From Pseudoruegeria aquimaris (GTDB lineage Bacteria; Pseudomonadota; Alphaproteobacteria; Rhodobacterales; Rhodobacteraceae), in the NCBI RefSeq assembly GCF_900172235.1, contig NZ_FWFQ01000001.1, positions 124,001-188,000 of the forward strand: a stretch of DNA of 64,000 nt, in the 5' to 3' direction. Position 1 is the first letter of the stretch; each line of letters begins with the position of its first letter. The translations under genes and the position numbers were made by a program. Shown in pieces: positions 49,513-58,457 of this stretch. The notes under the pieces were generated by a model. That model made no database searches. It had not been told where the DNA came from and saw only the letters and a list, made by a program, of their open reading frames with translations.

Positions 49513-49541
49513 TATCTAGCGCTACTCGAAAGCTTCTGCAA
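49513..49541 (-). promoter_or_regulatory. Promoter of tRNA-Val (CAC), overlapping the end of the HU-like gene
   Basis: TTGCAG, 17 bases, TAGATA on the minus strand, 11 bases before the tRNA. The -35 box and spacer lie within the last codons of the HU-like gene. Confidence 0.65.
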
Positions 49542-49833
49542 CCTCCGAATCCAAATTTTCTCCATAAGATTTCGACTGCCGGATCCGGGCATGGATCACA
49601 TGGGCATTCTCGTTGTCGTCGGTGCGTTTGATCTTGATGTTGCCAAGCGGCTGGAGGTTGATTTCCTCCCCTTCCGCGAGGGCCCGCGCCAGCACCGCGA
49701 GCGTGGCTTCGACGATGGGGCGCGCGATCTGCTTGCGCACCTCGGCCTCGGCGGCCACGCGCTCCAGCAGTTCCTTTCGGTTGACCACCGGGGCCGTCTC
49801 TTCGCCTGCCGTCTGCTCCTGCTCTTCGCTCAT
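49522..49833 (-). CDS. HU/IHF-family DNA-binding protein, divergent
   Basis: A 103-residue protein; ATG 49833 has AAGGAG ten bases upstream. After an acidic N-terminal tail of about 17 residues (MSEEQEQTAGEE) it follows the HU pattern: NRKELLERVAAEAEVRKQIA for the first helices, VLARALAEGEEINLQPLGNIKIK for the dimer core. The beta-arm that normally carries RNPxTG is replaced by RTDDNENAHVIHARI, so the intercalating proline is missing. It may bind DNA weakly or act differently. The gene lies 166 bases from lon on the same strand. Confidence 0.8.
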   Translation of the reverse strand: MSEEQEQTAGEETAPVVNRKELLERVAAEAEVRKQIARPIVEATLAVLARALAEGEEINLQPLGNIKIKRTDDNENAHVIHARIRQSKSYGENLDSEVAEAFE

Positions 49834-49953
49834 TGGATCTTGTCTCCTTTTTTGTCGTGGCGTGGTGTCCACGGGCCCAAGGCTACCACAGTGCCCGTTC
49901 CGGGTCACGGAAACTCCCTGCGAATCAAGCGTTTCGGGCCTGAATGCCAAAGA

Positions 49954-49977
49954 AAATGGCGCCCGAAGGCGCCATTT
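49954..49977 (-). terminator. Terminator of lon
   Basis: AAATGGCGCC-CGAA-GGCGCCATTT: a 10-bp perfect stem with a tetraloop, 22 bases after the lon stop, followed on the minus strand by TCTTTGG. Confidence 0.75.
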
Positions 49978-49999
49978 CCGGTGCGAAGGTTTCGCGATG

Positions 50000-52405
50000 T
50001 CAGTGGGCGGTGGCGGAGCCGGCCTTCGCCGTTTCCGACAGCGCCGCGGCCTTGGCCGCTTCGGCGGCCTCGTCCCACTCCACGGCCTCCGGCATGCGCA
50101 CCAGCGCACGTTTGAGCACCTCGGACACGTGGCTCACCGGCACGATCTCGAGCCCGTCCTTCACGTTGTCCGGGATGTCGGCCAGATCCTTGGCGTTTTC
50201 CTCCGGAATCAGCACCGTCTTGATGCCGCCGCGCAGCGCCGCCAGGAGCTTCTCCTTCAGCCCGCCGATGGGCATCGCGTTACCGCGCAGCGAGACCTCG
50301 CCCGTCATGGCGATGTCCTTGCGCACCGGGATGCCGGTGAGCACGGAGACGATGGAGGTGACCATCGCCAGCCCCGCGGACGGCCCGTCCTTCGGCGTCG
50401 CGCCATCGGGCACGTGCACGTGGATGTCGATCTTCTCGAACTCCGGCGGCTTCACCCCGATCTCCGGGCTGATGGAGCGCACGTAGCTCGCCGCGGCGTC
50501 GATCGATTCCTTCATCACGTCGCCCAGCTTGCCGGTCGTCTTCATCCGCCCCTTGCCGGGCAGCTTCAGCGCCTCGATCGACAGCAGATCGCCGCCCACG
50601 GACGTCCAGGCGAGGCCCGTCACCACGCCGACCTGATCGTCCTTCTCGGCCAGGCCGTAGCGGTATTTCTTCACGCCGAGGAAATCTTCGAGGTTGTCCT
50701 CGGTGACCTCCACGTGCTCGGCTTCCTTCTTGACGATCTTCGTCACCGCCTTCCGCGCGAGCTTGGCAAGCTCGCGCTCGAGGTTCCGCACGCCCGCCTC
50801 GCGGGTGTAGGTGCGGATGATCTCCTGCAGCGCCTCATCCGAAATCGCGAACTCGGACTTGCGCAGCCCGTGGTTCTTGATCTGCTTGTCGATCAGGTGC
50901 TGCTTGGCGATCTCGCGCTTTTCGTCCTCGGTGTAGCCGGCCAGCGAGATGATCTCCATCCGGTCCAGCAGCGGGCCGGGCATGTTGTAGGAGTTCGCCG
51001 TGGTCAGGAACATGACGTTGGAAAGATCGTATTCCACTTCGAGGTAGTGATCCACGAAGGTGCCGTTCTGTTCCGGGTCGAGCACTTCCAGCATCGCAGA
51101 GGCCGGATCGCCGCGGAAATCCTGGCCCATCTTGTCGATCTCGTCGAGCAGGATCAGCGGGTTCGTCGTCTTCGCCTTCTTCAGCGCCTGGATGATCTTG
51201 CCGGGCATGGAGCCGATGTAGGTGCGCCGGTGGCCACGGATCTCGCTTTCATCGCGCACGCCGCCGAGCGAAATGCGGATGAACTCGCGGCCCGTCGCCT
51301 TGGCCACGCTCTTGCCGAGCGAGGTCTTGCCGACGCCCGGAGGCCCGACGAGGCAGAGGATCGGCCCCTTCAGCTTCTTGGAGCGCTGCTGCACGGCGAG
51401 GTATTCGACGATGCGCTCCTTGACCTTCTCGAGCCCGTAGTGATCGGCGTCGAGAATGGCCTGCGCGCGGGCCAGATCCTTCTTCACGCGGGATTTGTCG
51501 CCCCACGGGATCGAGAGGATCCAGTCCAGGTAGTTGCGCACCACGGTGGCCTCGGCGCTCATCGGGGACATGTTCTTGAGCTTCTTAAGCTCGCCCTCGA
51601 CCTTCTCGCGCGCTTCCTTGGAGAGCTTGGTCTCGGCGATCTTGGCTTCCAGTTCGGCGATTTCGCCTTCGCCGTCCTCGCCATCGCCCAGCTCCTTCTG
51701 AATGGCCTTCATCTGCTCATTCAGGTAATACTCGCGCTGGGTGCGCTCCATCTGGGATTTGACGCGCGTCTTGATCTTCTTCTCGACCTGCAGAACGCTC
51801 ATCTCGCCCTGCATCAGGCCGAAGACCTTCTCAAGCCGGTCCGCGACGGAGAGCGTTTCCAGAAGCTCCTGCTTCTGGCCGACTTCCACGCCCAGGTGGC
51901 CCGACACGAGATCGGCCAGCTTGTCGGGCTCGCGGGTCTCGGCGACGGCGGCAAGCGCCTCTTCAGGGATGTTCTTGCGCACCTTGGCATAGCGCTCGAA
52001 CTCCTCGGCAACGGAACGCAGCAGGGCAGCAATCGTGGTCTTGTCCCCTTCTTCCTCTTCCAGCACGGTGGCGCTGGCCTCGAAGAAATCGGGGTTGTCC
52101 ACGAAGGTATCGATCTTCACGCGCGACCGCCCCTCGACGAGCACCTTCACGGTACCATCGGGCAGTTTCAGCAGCTGAAGCACGTTGGCCAAAACGCCAA
52201 CCTTGTAGATCCCGTCCGCCGTCGGGTCGTCCTCGGCAGGGTCGATCTGGCTGGACAGCAGGATCTGCTTGTCGTCCTGCATGACCTCTTCCAGAGCCCG
52301 CACGCTTTTCTCGCGGCCCACGAAGAGGGGCACGATCATGTGGGGAAAGACCACGATGTCGCGCAGCGGCAGAACGGGAAAGGTCTGGTTCAATTGCTCG
52401 GGCAT
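50000..52405 (-). CDS. lon: ATP-dependent protease Lon
   Basis: An 801-residue AAA+ protease. N-terminal LON substrate domain ([20 protein letters not shown]), Walker [14 protein letters not shown], Walker [12 protein letters not shown], and a C-terminal protease domain with the catalytic Ser in DGPSAGLAM and Lys in [14 protein letters not shown]. It degrades damaged and regulatory proteins in the cytoplasm. The ATG at 52405 has AAAGGAAAC upstream. A heat-shock-like promoter is about 75 bases before the start. The C terminus is Ala/Glu-rich. Confidence 0.98.
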   Translation of the reverse strand: MPEQLNQTFPVLPLRDIVVFPHMIVPLFVGREKSVRALEEVMQDDKQILLSSQIDPAEDDPTADGIYKVGVLANVLQLLKLPDGTVKVLVEGRSRVKIDTFVDNPDFFEASATVLEEEEGDKTTIAALLRSVAEEFERYAKVRKNIPEEALAAVAETREPDKLADLVSGHLGVEVGQKQELLETLSVADRLEKVFGLMQGEMSVLQVEKKIKTRVKSQMERTQREYYLNEQMKAIQKELGDGEDGEGEIAELEAKIAETKLSKEAREKVEGELKKLKNMSPMSAEATVVRNYLDWILSIPWGDKSRVKKDLARAQAILDADHYGLEKVKERIVEYLAVQQRSKKLKGPILCLVGPPGVGKTSLGKSVAKATGREFIRISLGGVRDESEIRGHRRTYIGSMPGKIIQALKKAKTTNPLILLDEIDKMGQDFRGDPASAMLEVLDPEQNGTFVDHYLEVEYDLSNVMFLTTANSYNMPGPLLDRMEIISLAGYTEDEKREIAKQHLIDKQIKNHGLRKSEFAISDEALQEIIRTYTREAGVRNLERELAKLARKAVTKIVKKEAEHVEVTEDNLEDFLGVKKYRYGLAEKDDQVGVVTGLAWTSVGGDLLSIEALKLPGKGRMKTTGKLGDVMKESIDAAASYVRSISPEIGVKPPEFEKIDIHVHVPDGATPKDGPSAGLAMVTSIVSVLTGIPVRKDIAMTGEVSLRGNAMPIGGLKEKLLAALRGGIKTVLIPEENAKDLADIPDNVKDGLEIVPVSHVSEVLKRALVRMPEAVEWDEAAEAAKAAALSETAKAGSATAH

Positions 52406-52478
52406 GTTGTTTCCTTTGTTGGCAAGGAGGCCGGGCCCCGCATGGCGGCAACCGCTGCCTCCTCCTGTCAGGCTTATT

Positions 52479-52506
52479 AACTGGGTGTAAACGCGCGCGT
52501 TTCAAG
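52479..52506 (-). promoter_or_regulatory. Candidate heat-shock (sigma32-type) promoter of lon
   Basis: On the minus strand CTTGAAA is followed after 12-13 bases by CACCCAGTT, close to the sigma32 pattern CTTGAAA-N11-16-CCCCATNT. It is about 75 bases before the lon ATG. Confidence 0.4.
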
Positions 52507-52881
52507 GCACGCGCTCTGGCTTGCCGATCACAATGCCTGCTGCCGGGACGAGGGGCAAGGGCGCAAATGACACGAGGGTGAACGGCAGGCCCGGAAGCAG
52601 CCACGATGCCGAGTTCCGGCAGGCGCGCTACACAAACTTTGAGCAGCGGATTCCGGCCGCCGATCCGGATGAATAGGCACGAGCAGATCCGACAGGAGCC
52701 AATGTCGCGCACGCAGGCCAAAGGGCGCGCTGGCCATGCCGTTCTGCCATACTCGCATACATGCAGCCGATACCCGGCTTTCATCCAGCCGGGGCTCGGC
52801 TTTCATTGCCCGGCGCTGACCCAGGTGACCCAGCCGCCCATCAGTCGCCTTCTGCCAGCCGGCCGAACGAGGCCACGTGTT

Positions 52882-52909
52882 GGCCCGGCGCCCCTAGGGC
52901 CGCCGGGCC
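52882..52909. other. Inverted repeat in the lon-sufE interval
   Basis: GGCCCGGCG and CGCCGGGCC flank CCCCTAGGGC, giving a 9-bp GC stem. No T-run follows on either strand, so it is not a typical terminator. Confidence 0.5.
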
Positions 52910-53007
52910 GGATCACCTTGGAAGGGCAGCGGAGATCAGACCGCTGCCACCGCGCAAAGCTGACAGGGAATTCTTTATTTGCGGTTAACGACGGCCGGGT
53001 GCAGCGG

Positions 53008-53439
53008 TCAGGCGGCAGCGGCGGTGGCGGCCGCGGTTTCGCGGATGCGCTGCACCATCGCCCGCAGGCCGTTGGAGCGCTGCGAAGACAGGTGCTCGTT
53101 CAGCCCGAGCCGGGCCAGTTCGCCGCCGGCATCTACCTTCAGCACCTCTTCCACCGTGAGCCCATTGAACAGCGCCATCAGCACCGCGATCAGCCCGCGC
53201 ACGATCATCGCATCGCTGTCGCCGCGGAAGCGGAACACCGCCCGCGCGCCGCTGCCCTCGATCTCGGGCAGCAGCCAGACCTGGCTGGCGCAGCCATCCA
53301 CCTTGGTGGCGGGCACCTTGAAGGCCTCCTCCAGCGGCGGCATCGCCTTGCCGAGGTCGATCACGTGGCGGTAGCGTTCTTCCCAGTCTTCGAGAAAATC
53401 GAAGGTCTCTGCGATCTCTTCAAAGGCTTCGGTGGCCAT
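53008..53439 (-). CDS. sufE: Cysteine desulfuration protein SufE
   Basis: A 143-residue protein that takes persulfide sulfur from SufS and passes it to iron-sulfur cluster assembly. The active cysteine is Cys50 in KVDGCASQVW, and GLTVEEVL and GLNEHLSSQRSNGL are family features. ATG 53439 (MATEAFEEIAETF) gives the normal size; an ATG 33 bases earlier adds no similarity. The suf operon itself is not in the window. Confidence 0.95.
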   Translation of the reverse strand: MATEAFEEIAETFDFLEDWEERYRHVIDLGKAMPPLEEAFKVPATKVDGCASQVWLLPEIEGSGARAVFRFRGDSDAMIVRGLIAVLMALFNGLTVEEVLKVDAGGELARLGLNEHLSSQRSNGLRAMVQRIRETAAATAAAA

Positions 53440-53568
53440 TTGACGGTGCTCCCAATTGCGCGTGTTCCTCACCTAAGGCGGCGGGGCGCGAAGGTCCAGA
53501 GCCTCAAAGCGGGTTTTCAAGCGGCGCACTTTGGGCTAACCGGTTGGAAGGCAACAAGGGACGTCTTC

Positions 53569-54036
53569 ATGAAACCTGCTGGCATCGCGCTCCTGGCCGC
53601 CACGCTGCTGCTGTCGGCCTGCTCCAGCTCCGCGAACCTGAACCCGTTTTCCTGGTTTCGCAGCGGCGATACGGAGGCCGTGACCGTCACGACCGACGAC
53701 GGCGTGCTCGTGATCAAGGATCCCCGCGTGCTGGTCGATCAGATCACCGCCATGCGGGTCGACGACACCGCCGGCGGCGTGATCGTCACCGCCACGGGCC
53801 TGCCCCCCACGCAGGGCTACTTCAAGGCAGATCTCTTCGCGCTCAACGAGGGCAAGCCGCAGGATGGCGTGATCACGCTGGAATTCCGCGTGCTCGAGCC
53901 GCTGACGCCGCAGCCCGTCTCCATCGAACGCTCGCGGGAGATCACGACGGCGACCTTCCTCTCGGACCAGACCCTGCGCGGCGCGCGGGAAATCAGGGTA
54001 GTGGGCGCGCGCAACAGCCGCAGCGCCCGCCCCTGA
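53569..54036 (+). CDS. Lipoprotein of unknown function
   Basis: A 155-residue protein with a signal peptide and lipobox LLSAC (Cys18). The mature part is a single beta-rich domain (LVDQITAMRVDDTAGGVIVT, DGVITLEFRV). It has no motif I can assign. It is divergent from sufE and has a good terminator behind it. The expected location is the inner or outer membrane facing the periplasm. Confidence 0.78.
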   Translation: MKPAGIALLAATLLLSACSSSANLNPFSWFRSGDTEAVTVTTDDGVLVIKDPRVLVDQITAMRVDDTAGGVIVTATGLPPTQGYFKADLFALNEGKPQDGVITLEFRVLEPLTPQPVSIERSREITTATFLSDQTLRGAREIRVVGARNSRSARP

Positions 54037-54077
54037 CGCCGCAACATCGCGCCGCAACCACCTGACAAAAAGGTAAA

Positions 54078-54097
54078 AAGGGGGCCAAGGCCCCCTT
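54078..54097 (+). terminator. Terminator of the lipoprotein gene
   Basis: AAGGGGGCC-AA-GGCCCCCTT is a 9-bp stem followed by CTTC, with an A-run before it, so it could work on both strands. Confidence 0.8.
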
Positions 54098-54160
54098 CTT
54101 CATGCGCAACCTGCATGGCCCGCCGTGGCAGCGGGCACGGGTCAGGTCAGGGCACCAGCG

Positions 54161-54198
54161 CCGCACATCAGGTCAGGCGCCGCCCATCAGGACAGGCG
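54161..54198 (-). repeat. 19-base tandem repeat spanning the rnd stop codon
   Basis: Plus-strand units CCGCACATCAGGTCAGGCG (54161-54179) and CCGCCCATCAGGACAGGCG (54180-54198) differ at two bases. The real stop (complement of TCA, 54187-54189) is in the second unit; the first repeats it. GGTCAGGTCAGGG further left looks like a decayed third copy. Confidence 0.8.
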
Positions 54199-55347
54199 GA
54201 TCACCTTCACCTTCTGCCCCTTCGCGCCGAGCGCGACCTTGCCTTCGCAGATCAGCAGCGCGTCTTCGCCGAAGACTTCACGCCGCCAGCCCTTGAGCGA
54301 GGGCACGTCGCGCTCTCCGGCGGCGATCGCGTCGAGCTCGGCGGCATTGGCGATCATCTTGGGCGCCACGCCCGCCTCTTCGCTCTTGGCCTTCAGAAGC
54401 ACCCGCAGCAGATCGGCCAGCGCCGGGTTCACCTGCACCTTGTCGTTGCCGTTCTGCACCTTGGGATAGGTCGCCGGATCGGCCTCAAGCCCGGCCTTCA
54501 CCGCCGCGAGGATGCCGTCGGCGATGTCGCCCTTGCGGGCTTCGCGCAGCAGCAGCCGCGACCGGCCAAGATCCTTGTGGCTGGCCGGCTTGGTGGAGGC
54601 CATTTCCAGCAGCGCGTCGTCCTTGAACACCCGGTTGCGCGGGATGTTGCGGGTCTGGGCGTATTCCTCGCGGAAGCGCGCCAACTCGCGCACGATGGCC
54701 ATGAACTTGCCCGAGTTCGTGCGGGTCTTGACGCGCTTCCAGGCGTCCTCCGGCTCCACCCGGTAGGTTTCCGGATTGGTCAGCACCCGGATTTCCTCGG
54801 CCACCCATTTGTCCCGGCCCGTCTTGGCCAGTTTCGCGGCGAGGAACTCGTAGATGTCGCGCAGGTGGGTCACGTCGGCCAGCGCGTAGGTCTTCTGCGC
54901 ATCGGTGAGCGGGCGGCGGGACCAGTCGGTGAAGCGCGAGGTCTTGTCCAGCGACTGCTTGGCGATCTTGCGCACGAGGGTCTCGTAGCCGACCTGCTCG
55001 CCGAAGCCGCAGACCATCGCCGCGACCTGGGTGTCGAAGAGCGGTTCGGGGATCACCTCGCCATCGACGTAGAAGATCTCGAGATCCTGCCGCGCGGCAT
55101 GGAAGACCTTCACCGTCGAGGTATCGCGGAACAGCTCGTAGAGCGGCTCCAGCGAAAGCCCCTCGACGAGCGGATCCACCAGCACGGCATCGGTCTCGCC
55201 GTCGCCGCGATAGGCCAGCTGGATGAGGCAGAGCTTTGAGAAATAGGTGCGCTCGCGCAGGAATTCGGTGTCGACGGTCACGTAGTCGGTCTGTGCGGCC
55301 GCCTGGCAGAAGTCGGCAAGCTCCTGCGTGGTGGTGATGGTTTTCAT
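54187..55347 (-). CDS. rnd: Ribonuclease D
   Basis: A 386-residue 3'-5' exonuclease of the DEDDy type that trims tRNA precursors. Asp26 and Glu28 in VDTEF, Asp88 in HAARQDLE, and the YALADVTHL segment with the catalytic Tyr/Asp form the active site. Two HRDC domains fill the C-terminal half. ATG 55347 gives the usual length; the frame runs further upstream without similarity. It is 79 bases downstream of purN on the same strand. Confidence 0.95.
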   Translation of the reverse strand: MKTITTTQELADFCQAAAQTDYVTVDTEFLRERTYFSKLCLIQLAYRGDGETDAVLVDPLVEGLSLEPLYELFRDTSTVKVFHAARQDLEIFYVDGEVIPEPLFDTQVAAMVCGFGEQVGYETLVRKIAKQSLDKTSRFTDWSRRPLTDAQKTYALADVTHLRDIYEFLAAKLAKTGRDKWVAEEIRVLTNPETYRVEPEDAWKRVKTRTNSGKFMAIVRELARFREEYAQTRNIPRNRVFKDDALLEMASTKPASHKDLGRSRLLLREARKGDIADGILAAVKAGLEADPATYPKVQNGNDKVQVNPALADLLRVLLKAKSEEAGVAPKMIANAAELDAIAAGERDVPSLKGWRREVFGEDALLICEGKVALGAKGQKVKVIRLS

Positions 55348-55426
55348 GGGGACCGGGTTTTCTTTGCTTTCGGGTCGGTCGGGATTTGATCCCTCATAGG
55401 CCCCCGGACAGGGAAAGAAAAGACGG

Positions 55427-56023
55427 TCAGGGCAGCAGAACCGGCGTGCGGTCCCCGGCGGCGTAACGGCGCAACACTTCCGGGTAGAGCCGGTGCTCCA
55501 TCGGCAGGATGCGCGCGGCGAGCGCCCCGGGCGTGTCGCCTGGCAGGATCGGCACGCGGGCCTGGCCGAGGATCGGGCCGCCATCCAGTTCGGCCGTCAC
55601 CTCGTGCACCGAGCAGCCGGCTTGCGCATCGCCGGCCTCGATGGCGCGGGCATGGGTGTTGAGGCCCTTGTATTTCGGCAGCAAGGAAGGGTGGATGTTG
55701 AGCATCCGGCCGGCCCATTTCTCCACGAAGAAGGGGGTGAGCACGCGCATGAAACCGGCGAGGCAGATCAGATCGGGCGCGGCGGCATCGAGCGCCTCCA
55801 GCAGCTGCGCCTCGAAGGCTTCGCGATCCTTGCCGAAGGGGCGGTGATCCACGCAGGCGGTGGCCACGCCGAGGGCGCGCGCCTTTTCCAGCCCGCCGGC
55901 GGCGGGATCGTTGGCCAGCACCAGCACAGGCGCGGCCGGGTGGCCGGGCGCCCTCATGGACTCCACGAGGCTCACCATGTTGGAGCCGCCGCCGGAAATC
56001 AGGATCGCAACGCGGCGCGTCAC
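55427..56023 (-). CDS. purN: Phosphoribosylglycinamide formyltransferase
   Basis: A 198-residue enzyme of de novo purine synthesis that uses 10-formyl-THF to formylate GAR. It starts at GTG 56023 inside the GTGA overlap with purM. Motifs are [11 protein letters not shown] for phosphoribosyl binding, the catalytic Asn-His in [14 protein letters not shown], and the Asp in [12 protein letters not shown]. It is translationally coupled to purM, a common arrangement. Confidence 0.96.
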   Translation of the reverse strand: MTRRVAILISGGGSNMVSLVESMRAPGHPAAPVLVLANDPAAGGLEKARALGVATACVDHRPFGKDREAFEAQLLEALDAAAPDLICLAGFMRVLTPFFVEKWAGRMLNIHPSLLPKYKGLNTHARAIEAGDAQAGCSVHEVTAELDGGPILGQARVPILPGDTPGALAARILPMEHRLYPEVLRRYAAGDRTPVLLP

Positions 56024-57066
56024 AGCAGGCGGCCCGCGTAGCGCACGCCCTCGCCTTTCGTCACGGTGCCGATGCGGTGGACGGTTTCGCCCGCATCCCG
56101 CAGCAGCGCGCTCAGCGCCTCCGCCCGCGCGGCCTCCACCACGAGCACCATGCCGATGCCGGCGTTGAAGGTCTTCAGCAGTTCGGCCTCCTGCATCGAG
56201 GCGGTTTCGGCCAGCCAGCGGAACACGGGCGGCAGTTCCCAGGCGCCCAGATCGATCTCCGCGCCCAGCCCCTCGGGCAGCACGCGCGGCAGGTTCTCCG
56301 TCAGGCCGCCCCCGGTGATATGGGCCAGCGCATGGACGCCCCCTGCCCGCACCGCGGAGAGCGCCTGCGTCACGTAGAGCCGGGTCGGCGCCAGCAGCGC
56401 TTCGCCCAGCGTGCCATCGGCGAAGGGGGCCTGCGCCTCCCAGCCGAGGCCGGAAAACTCCACCACCTTGCGCACCAGCGAATAGCCGTTGGAATGCACG
56501 CCGTCGGAGGCCAGCCCCAGCAGCACGTCGCCCTCGGTCACGCCCGCGGGCAGATCGGACCCGCGCTCCATCGCACCCACGGCGAAGCCCGCCAGATCGA
56601 AATCGCCGTCGTGATACATGCCCGGCATTTCCGCCGTCTCCCCGCCGATCAGCGCACAGCCGGAGCGCGCGCAGCCCTCGGCGATGCCCTCGATGATGGC
56701 GGTGGCCTGGTCGAGTTCCAGCTTGCCGGTAGCGAAATAGTCGAGGAAGAAGAGCGGCTCCGCCCCCTGGCAGACCAGATCGTTGACGCACATGGCAACG
56801 AGGTCGATGCCGATGGTGGAGACGTTGCCCGTATCGATGGCGATGCGCAGCTTGGTGCCCACGCCGTCGGTGGCCGCCACGAGGACCGGATCGGTGTAGC
56901 CGGCCCCCTTCAGATCGAAGAGCGCCCCGAAGCCGCCGAGCCCGGCCATCACGCCGGGGCGCGCGGTGCGCTTGGCGGCGGGCTTGATGCGATCCACCAG
57001 CGCATTGCCGGCGTCGATGTCCACACCGGCATCGGCGTAGGTCAGTCCGTTCTTCTTCTCGGTCAT
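56020..57066 (-). CDS. purM: Phosphoribosylformylglycinamidine cyclo-ligase
   Basis: A 348-residue AIR synthetase. It begins [20 protein letters not shown] and has [30 protein letters not shown] and [16 protein letters not shown], all typical. It closes the imidazole ring with ATP. ATG 57066 follows AAGGAG at a good distance; the upstream extension of 51 codons is not conserved. The stop overlaps purN. Confidence 0.97.
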   Translation of the reverse strand: MTEKKNGLTYADAGVDIDAGNALVDRIKPAAKRTARPGVMAGLGGFGALFDLKGAGYTDPVLVAATDGVGTKLRIAIDTGNVSTIGIDLVAMCVNDLVCQGAEPLFFLDYFATGKLELDQATAIIEGIAEGCARSGCALIGGETAEMPGMYHDGDFDLAGFAVGAMERGSDLPAGVTEGDVLLGLASDGVHSNGYSLVRKVVEFSGLGWEAQAPFADGTLGEALLAPTRLYVTQALSAVRAGGVHALAHITGGGLTENLPRVLPEGLGAEIDLGAWELPPVFRWLAETASMQEAELLKTFNAGIGMVLVVEAARAEALSALLRDAGETVHRIGTVTKGEGVRYAGRLL

Positions 57067-57227
57067 CGGGCGGGGCTCCTTTTTAGGGCTGTATCGGCGC
57101 TGGCTTTGGCGCTGCCTGTAGCGCATGGACGCGCCGAAGGGAACCGTGTTTGCGGGTGCCGATGCCGCATGGAGCGGCGCGCGGCGCGCCGGCCACTGGG
57201 GGAAGCGCGAAGGGGCCACGCCACCGC

Positions 57228-57256
57228 TTGACGCCCTGCGCGCCTTGGCCTACTCC
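57228..57256 (+). promoter_or_regulatory. Promoter of the CAU tRNA
   Basis: TTGACG, 17 bases, TACTCC, 11 bases before the tRNA. Confidence 0.65.
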
Positions 57257-57266
57257 CACAGCCGGC

Positions 57267-57343
57267 GGGCCTGTAGCTCAATTGGTTAGAGCAGAGCGCT
57301 CATAACGCTTTGGTTGCGGGTTCAAGTCCTGCCGGGCCTACCA
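57267..57343 (+). tRNA. tRNA with anticodon CAU, probably tRNA-Ile2 (lysidine-modified)
   Basis: A 77-base cloverleaf with anticodon loop CTCATAA and encoded CCA. The GAGCG...CGCTT anticodon stem followed by TGGTTGCGGGTTCAAGTCCTGC resembles bacterial tRNA-Ile2 rather than elongator tRNA-Met, and initiator features are absent. The base pair 1-72 is G-U. Assignment to Ile2 is likely but not proven. Confidence 0.75.
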
Positions 57344-57445
57344 CCTTTCCCCGCCCCGACCTTCCTCACGTTTCCGGCTGCATTCCCGGTTGCGCCGCCG
57401 CACCGCCGGCCCGCGCGCGTGCCGGTTCGCGCCACAGAGCGCCTT

Positions 57446-58369
57446 TCAGGGCGCGGGTTCCTCACCGGTCAGGACGATCTCGACCCGCGCATGGTCCACC
57501 ACCGGCGCCAGCGCCTCCAGCACGCGGGCCCGCGCCGCATCCAGCGCCGCGCCGGCAACCGGCGCATCGGCGCCGGCATAGAGCAGCACCGTCACCACCC
57601 GGCCCGCACGCGCGGCCGCCAGGTCGACGAACCGCAGCCCCTCGGCCTCCAGAGCGGCCGTCGCCGGGCCGATGATCGCGCGGCGCTCCTCCTCGGGCAG
57701 CCCGGCACCGAGCACCTCGTCGAAGGCGCCCCGCAACAGCTTCACCGGCTGCGGCAGCACCACGAGGCAGAGAAGCAGGATGACGCAGGAATCGGCGATC
57801 GGCACCAGCGCCTCCAGCGCCGTGCCCCGCATCGCCCCGAAGGCGAAGAAGGCGAGCCCCGCGGCGGCGGAGAGGGCGCCGTCGATGATCGCCGCCGTGC
57901 GCTCGGTCGCCAGCAGGCGGCTCTTGCGCCCGGAGCGGCGCCAGTTGCGGTGATGCAGCAGCACGAGGCCCGCGCAGGTGGCCACCATCAAGGCGATGTA
58001 GACCATGATGCGCTCGAAATTGACCGGGGCGATCTCGGCCCCGCCGAGATAGGCGAGGATCTTGTCGATGGCCACGAACATGGCCACCGCGATGATGCCG
58101 AGCAGGATCAGCGCCCGGAACATGACGTAGACGGATTCGTCGATCTCGTTGCCGAAGGGGCGGGACGCATCGGGCGGGCGCACCACCGAGGCCGCCACCC
58201 GCGCGGCCACGATTGCGATCAGGAAGTTCACGCCGGAGAAAACGCCGTCCAGCATCAAGGCATCGGCATTGGCCAGCACGGCCGCCGTGAGCCCGGCCGC
58301 GGCCATCCAGAGATTGGCCCATTTGGCGATGTTGAGCGACTGGCGTTCGTATCGGCTCATGTCCGGCAT
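57446..58369 (-). CDS. Cation diffusion facilitator family transporter
   Basis: A 307-residue membrane protein with about six hydrophobic segments and a C-terminal cytoplasmic domain. Features are ANADALMLDGVFSGVNFLIA near the start and a second ALIDG-like element, IIDGALSAAAGLAFF, typical of CDF proteins that export divalent metals against protons. The usual HxxxD pair on helices 2 and 5 is altered to DGVFS and DGALS/DSCVI, so the metal specificity is uncertain. ATG 58369 follows GGAG by ten bases. Confidence 0.8.
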   Translation of the reverse strand: MPDMSRYERQSLNIAKWANLWMAAAGLTAAVLANADALMLDGVFSGVNFLIAIVAARVAASVVRPPDASRPFGNEIDESVYVMFRALILLGIIAVAMFVAIDKILAYLGGAEIAPVNFERIMVYIALMVATCAGLVLLHHRNWRRSGRKSRLLATERTAAIIDGALSAAAGLAFFAFGAMRGTALEALVPIADSCVILLLCLVVLPQPVKLLRGAFDEVLGAGLPEEERRAIIGPATAALEAEGLRFVDLAAARAGRVVTVLLYAGADAPVAGAALDAARARVLEALAPVVDHARVEIVLTGEEPAP

Positions 58370-58457
58370 CTTTGGGGCTCTCCTTCGGCGGCGCGCGCGT
58401 TTCCGACGCCGGATTAGATAGGGAATCGCAAGGGCTTCACAAGATGCACCGCACAGA

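Larger units (their letters stand above)
52406..53007. other. Gene-free 602-base interval between lon and sufE
   Basis: Both strands were read for a gene. Short open frames exist (for example 52528-52806 on the minus strand) but have no ribosome site or recognisable motif. No signature of RNase P RNA, SRP RNA or tmRNA was seen. The part next to lon holds its leader and a candidate heat-shock promoter. An inverted repeat (52882-52909) is the only other structure noticed. Confidence 0.6.

Noticed and set aside
49613-52480. 955-codon plus-strand frame opposite lon
   Set aside because: Antisense to a complete Lon protease.
52528-52806. 92-codon minus-strand frame in the lon-sufE gap
   Set aside because: No ribosome site, Arg/Ser/Pro/Cys-rich, no similarity to anything I recognise.
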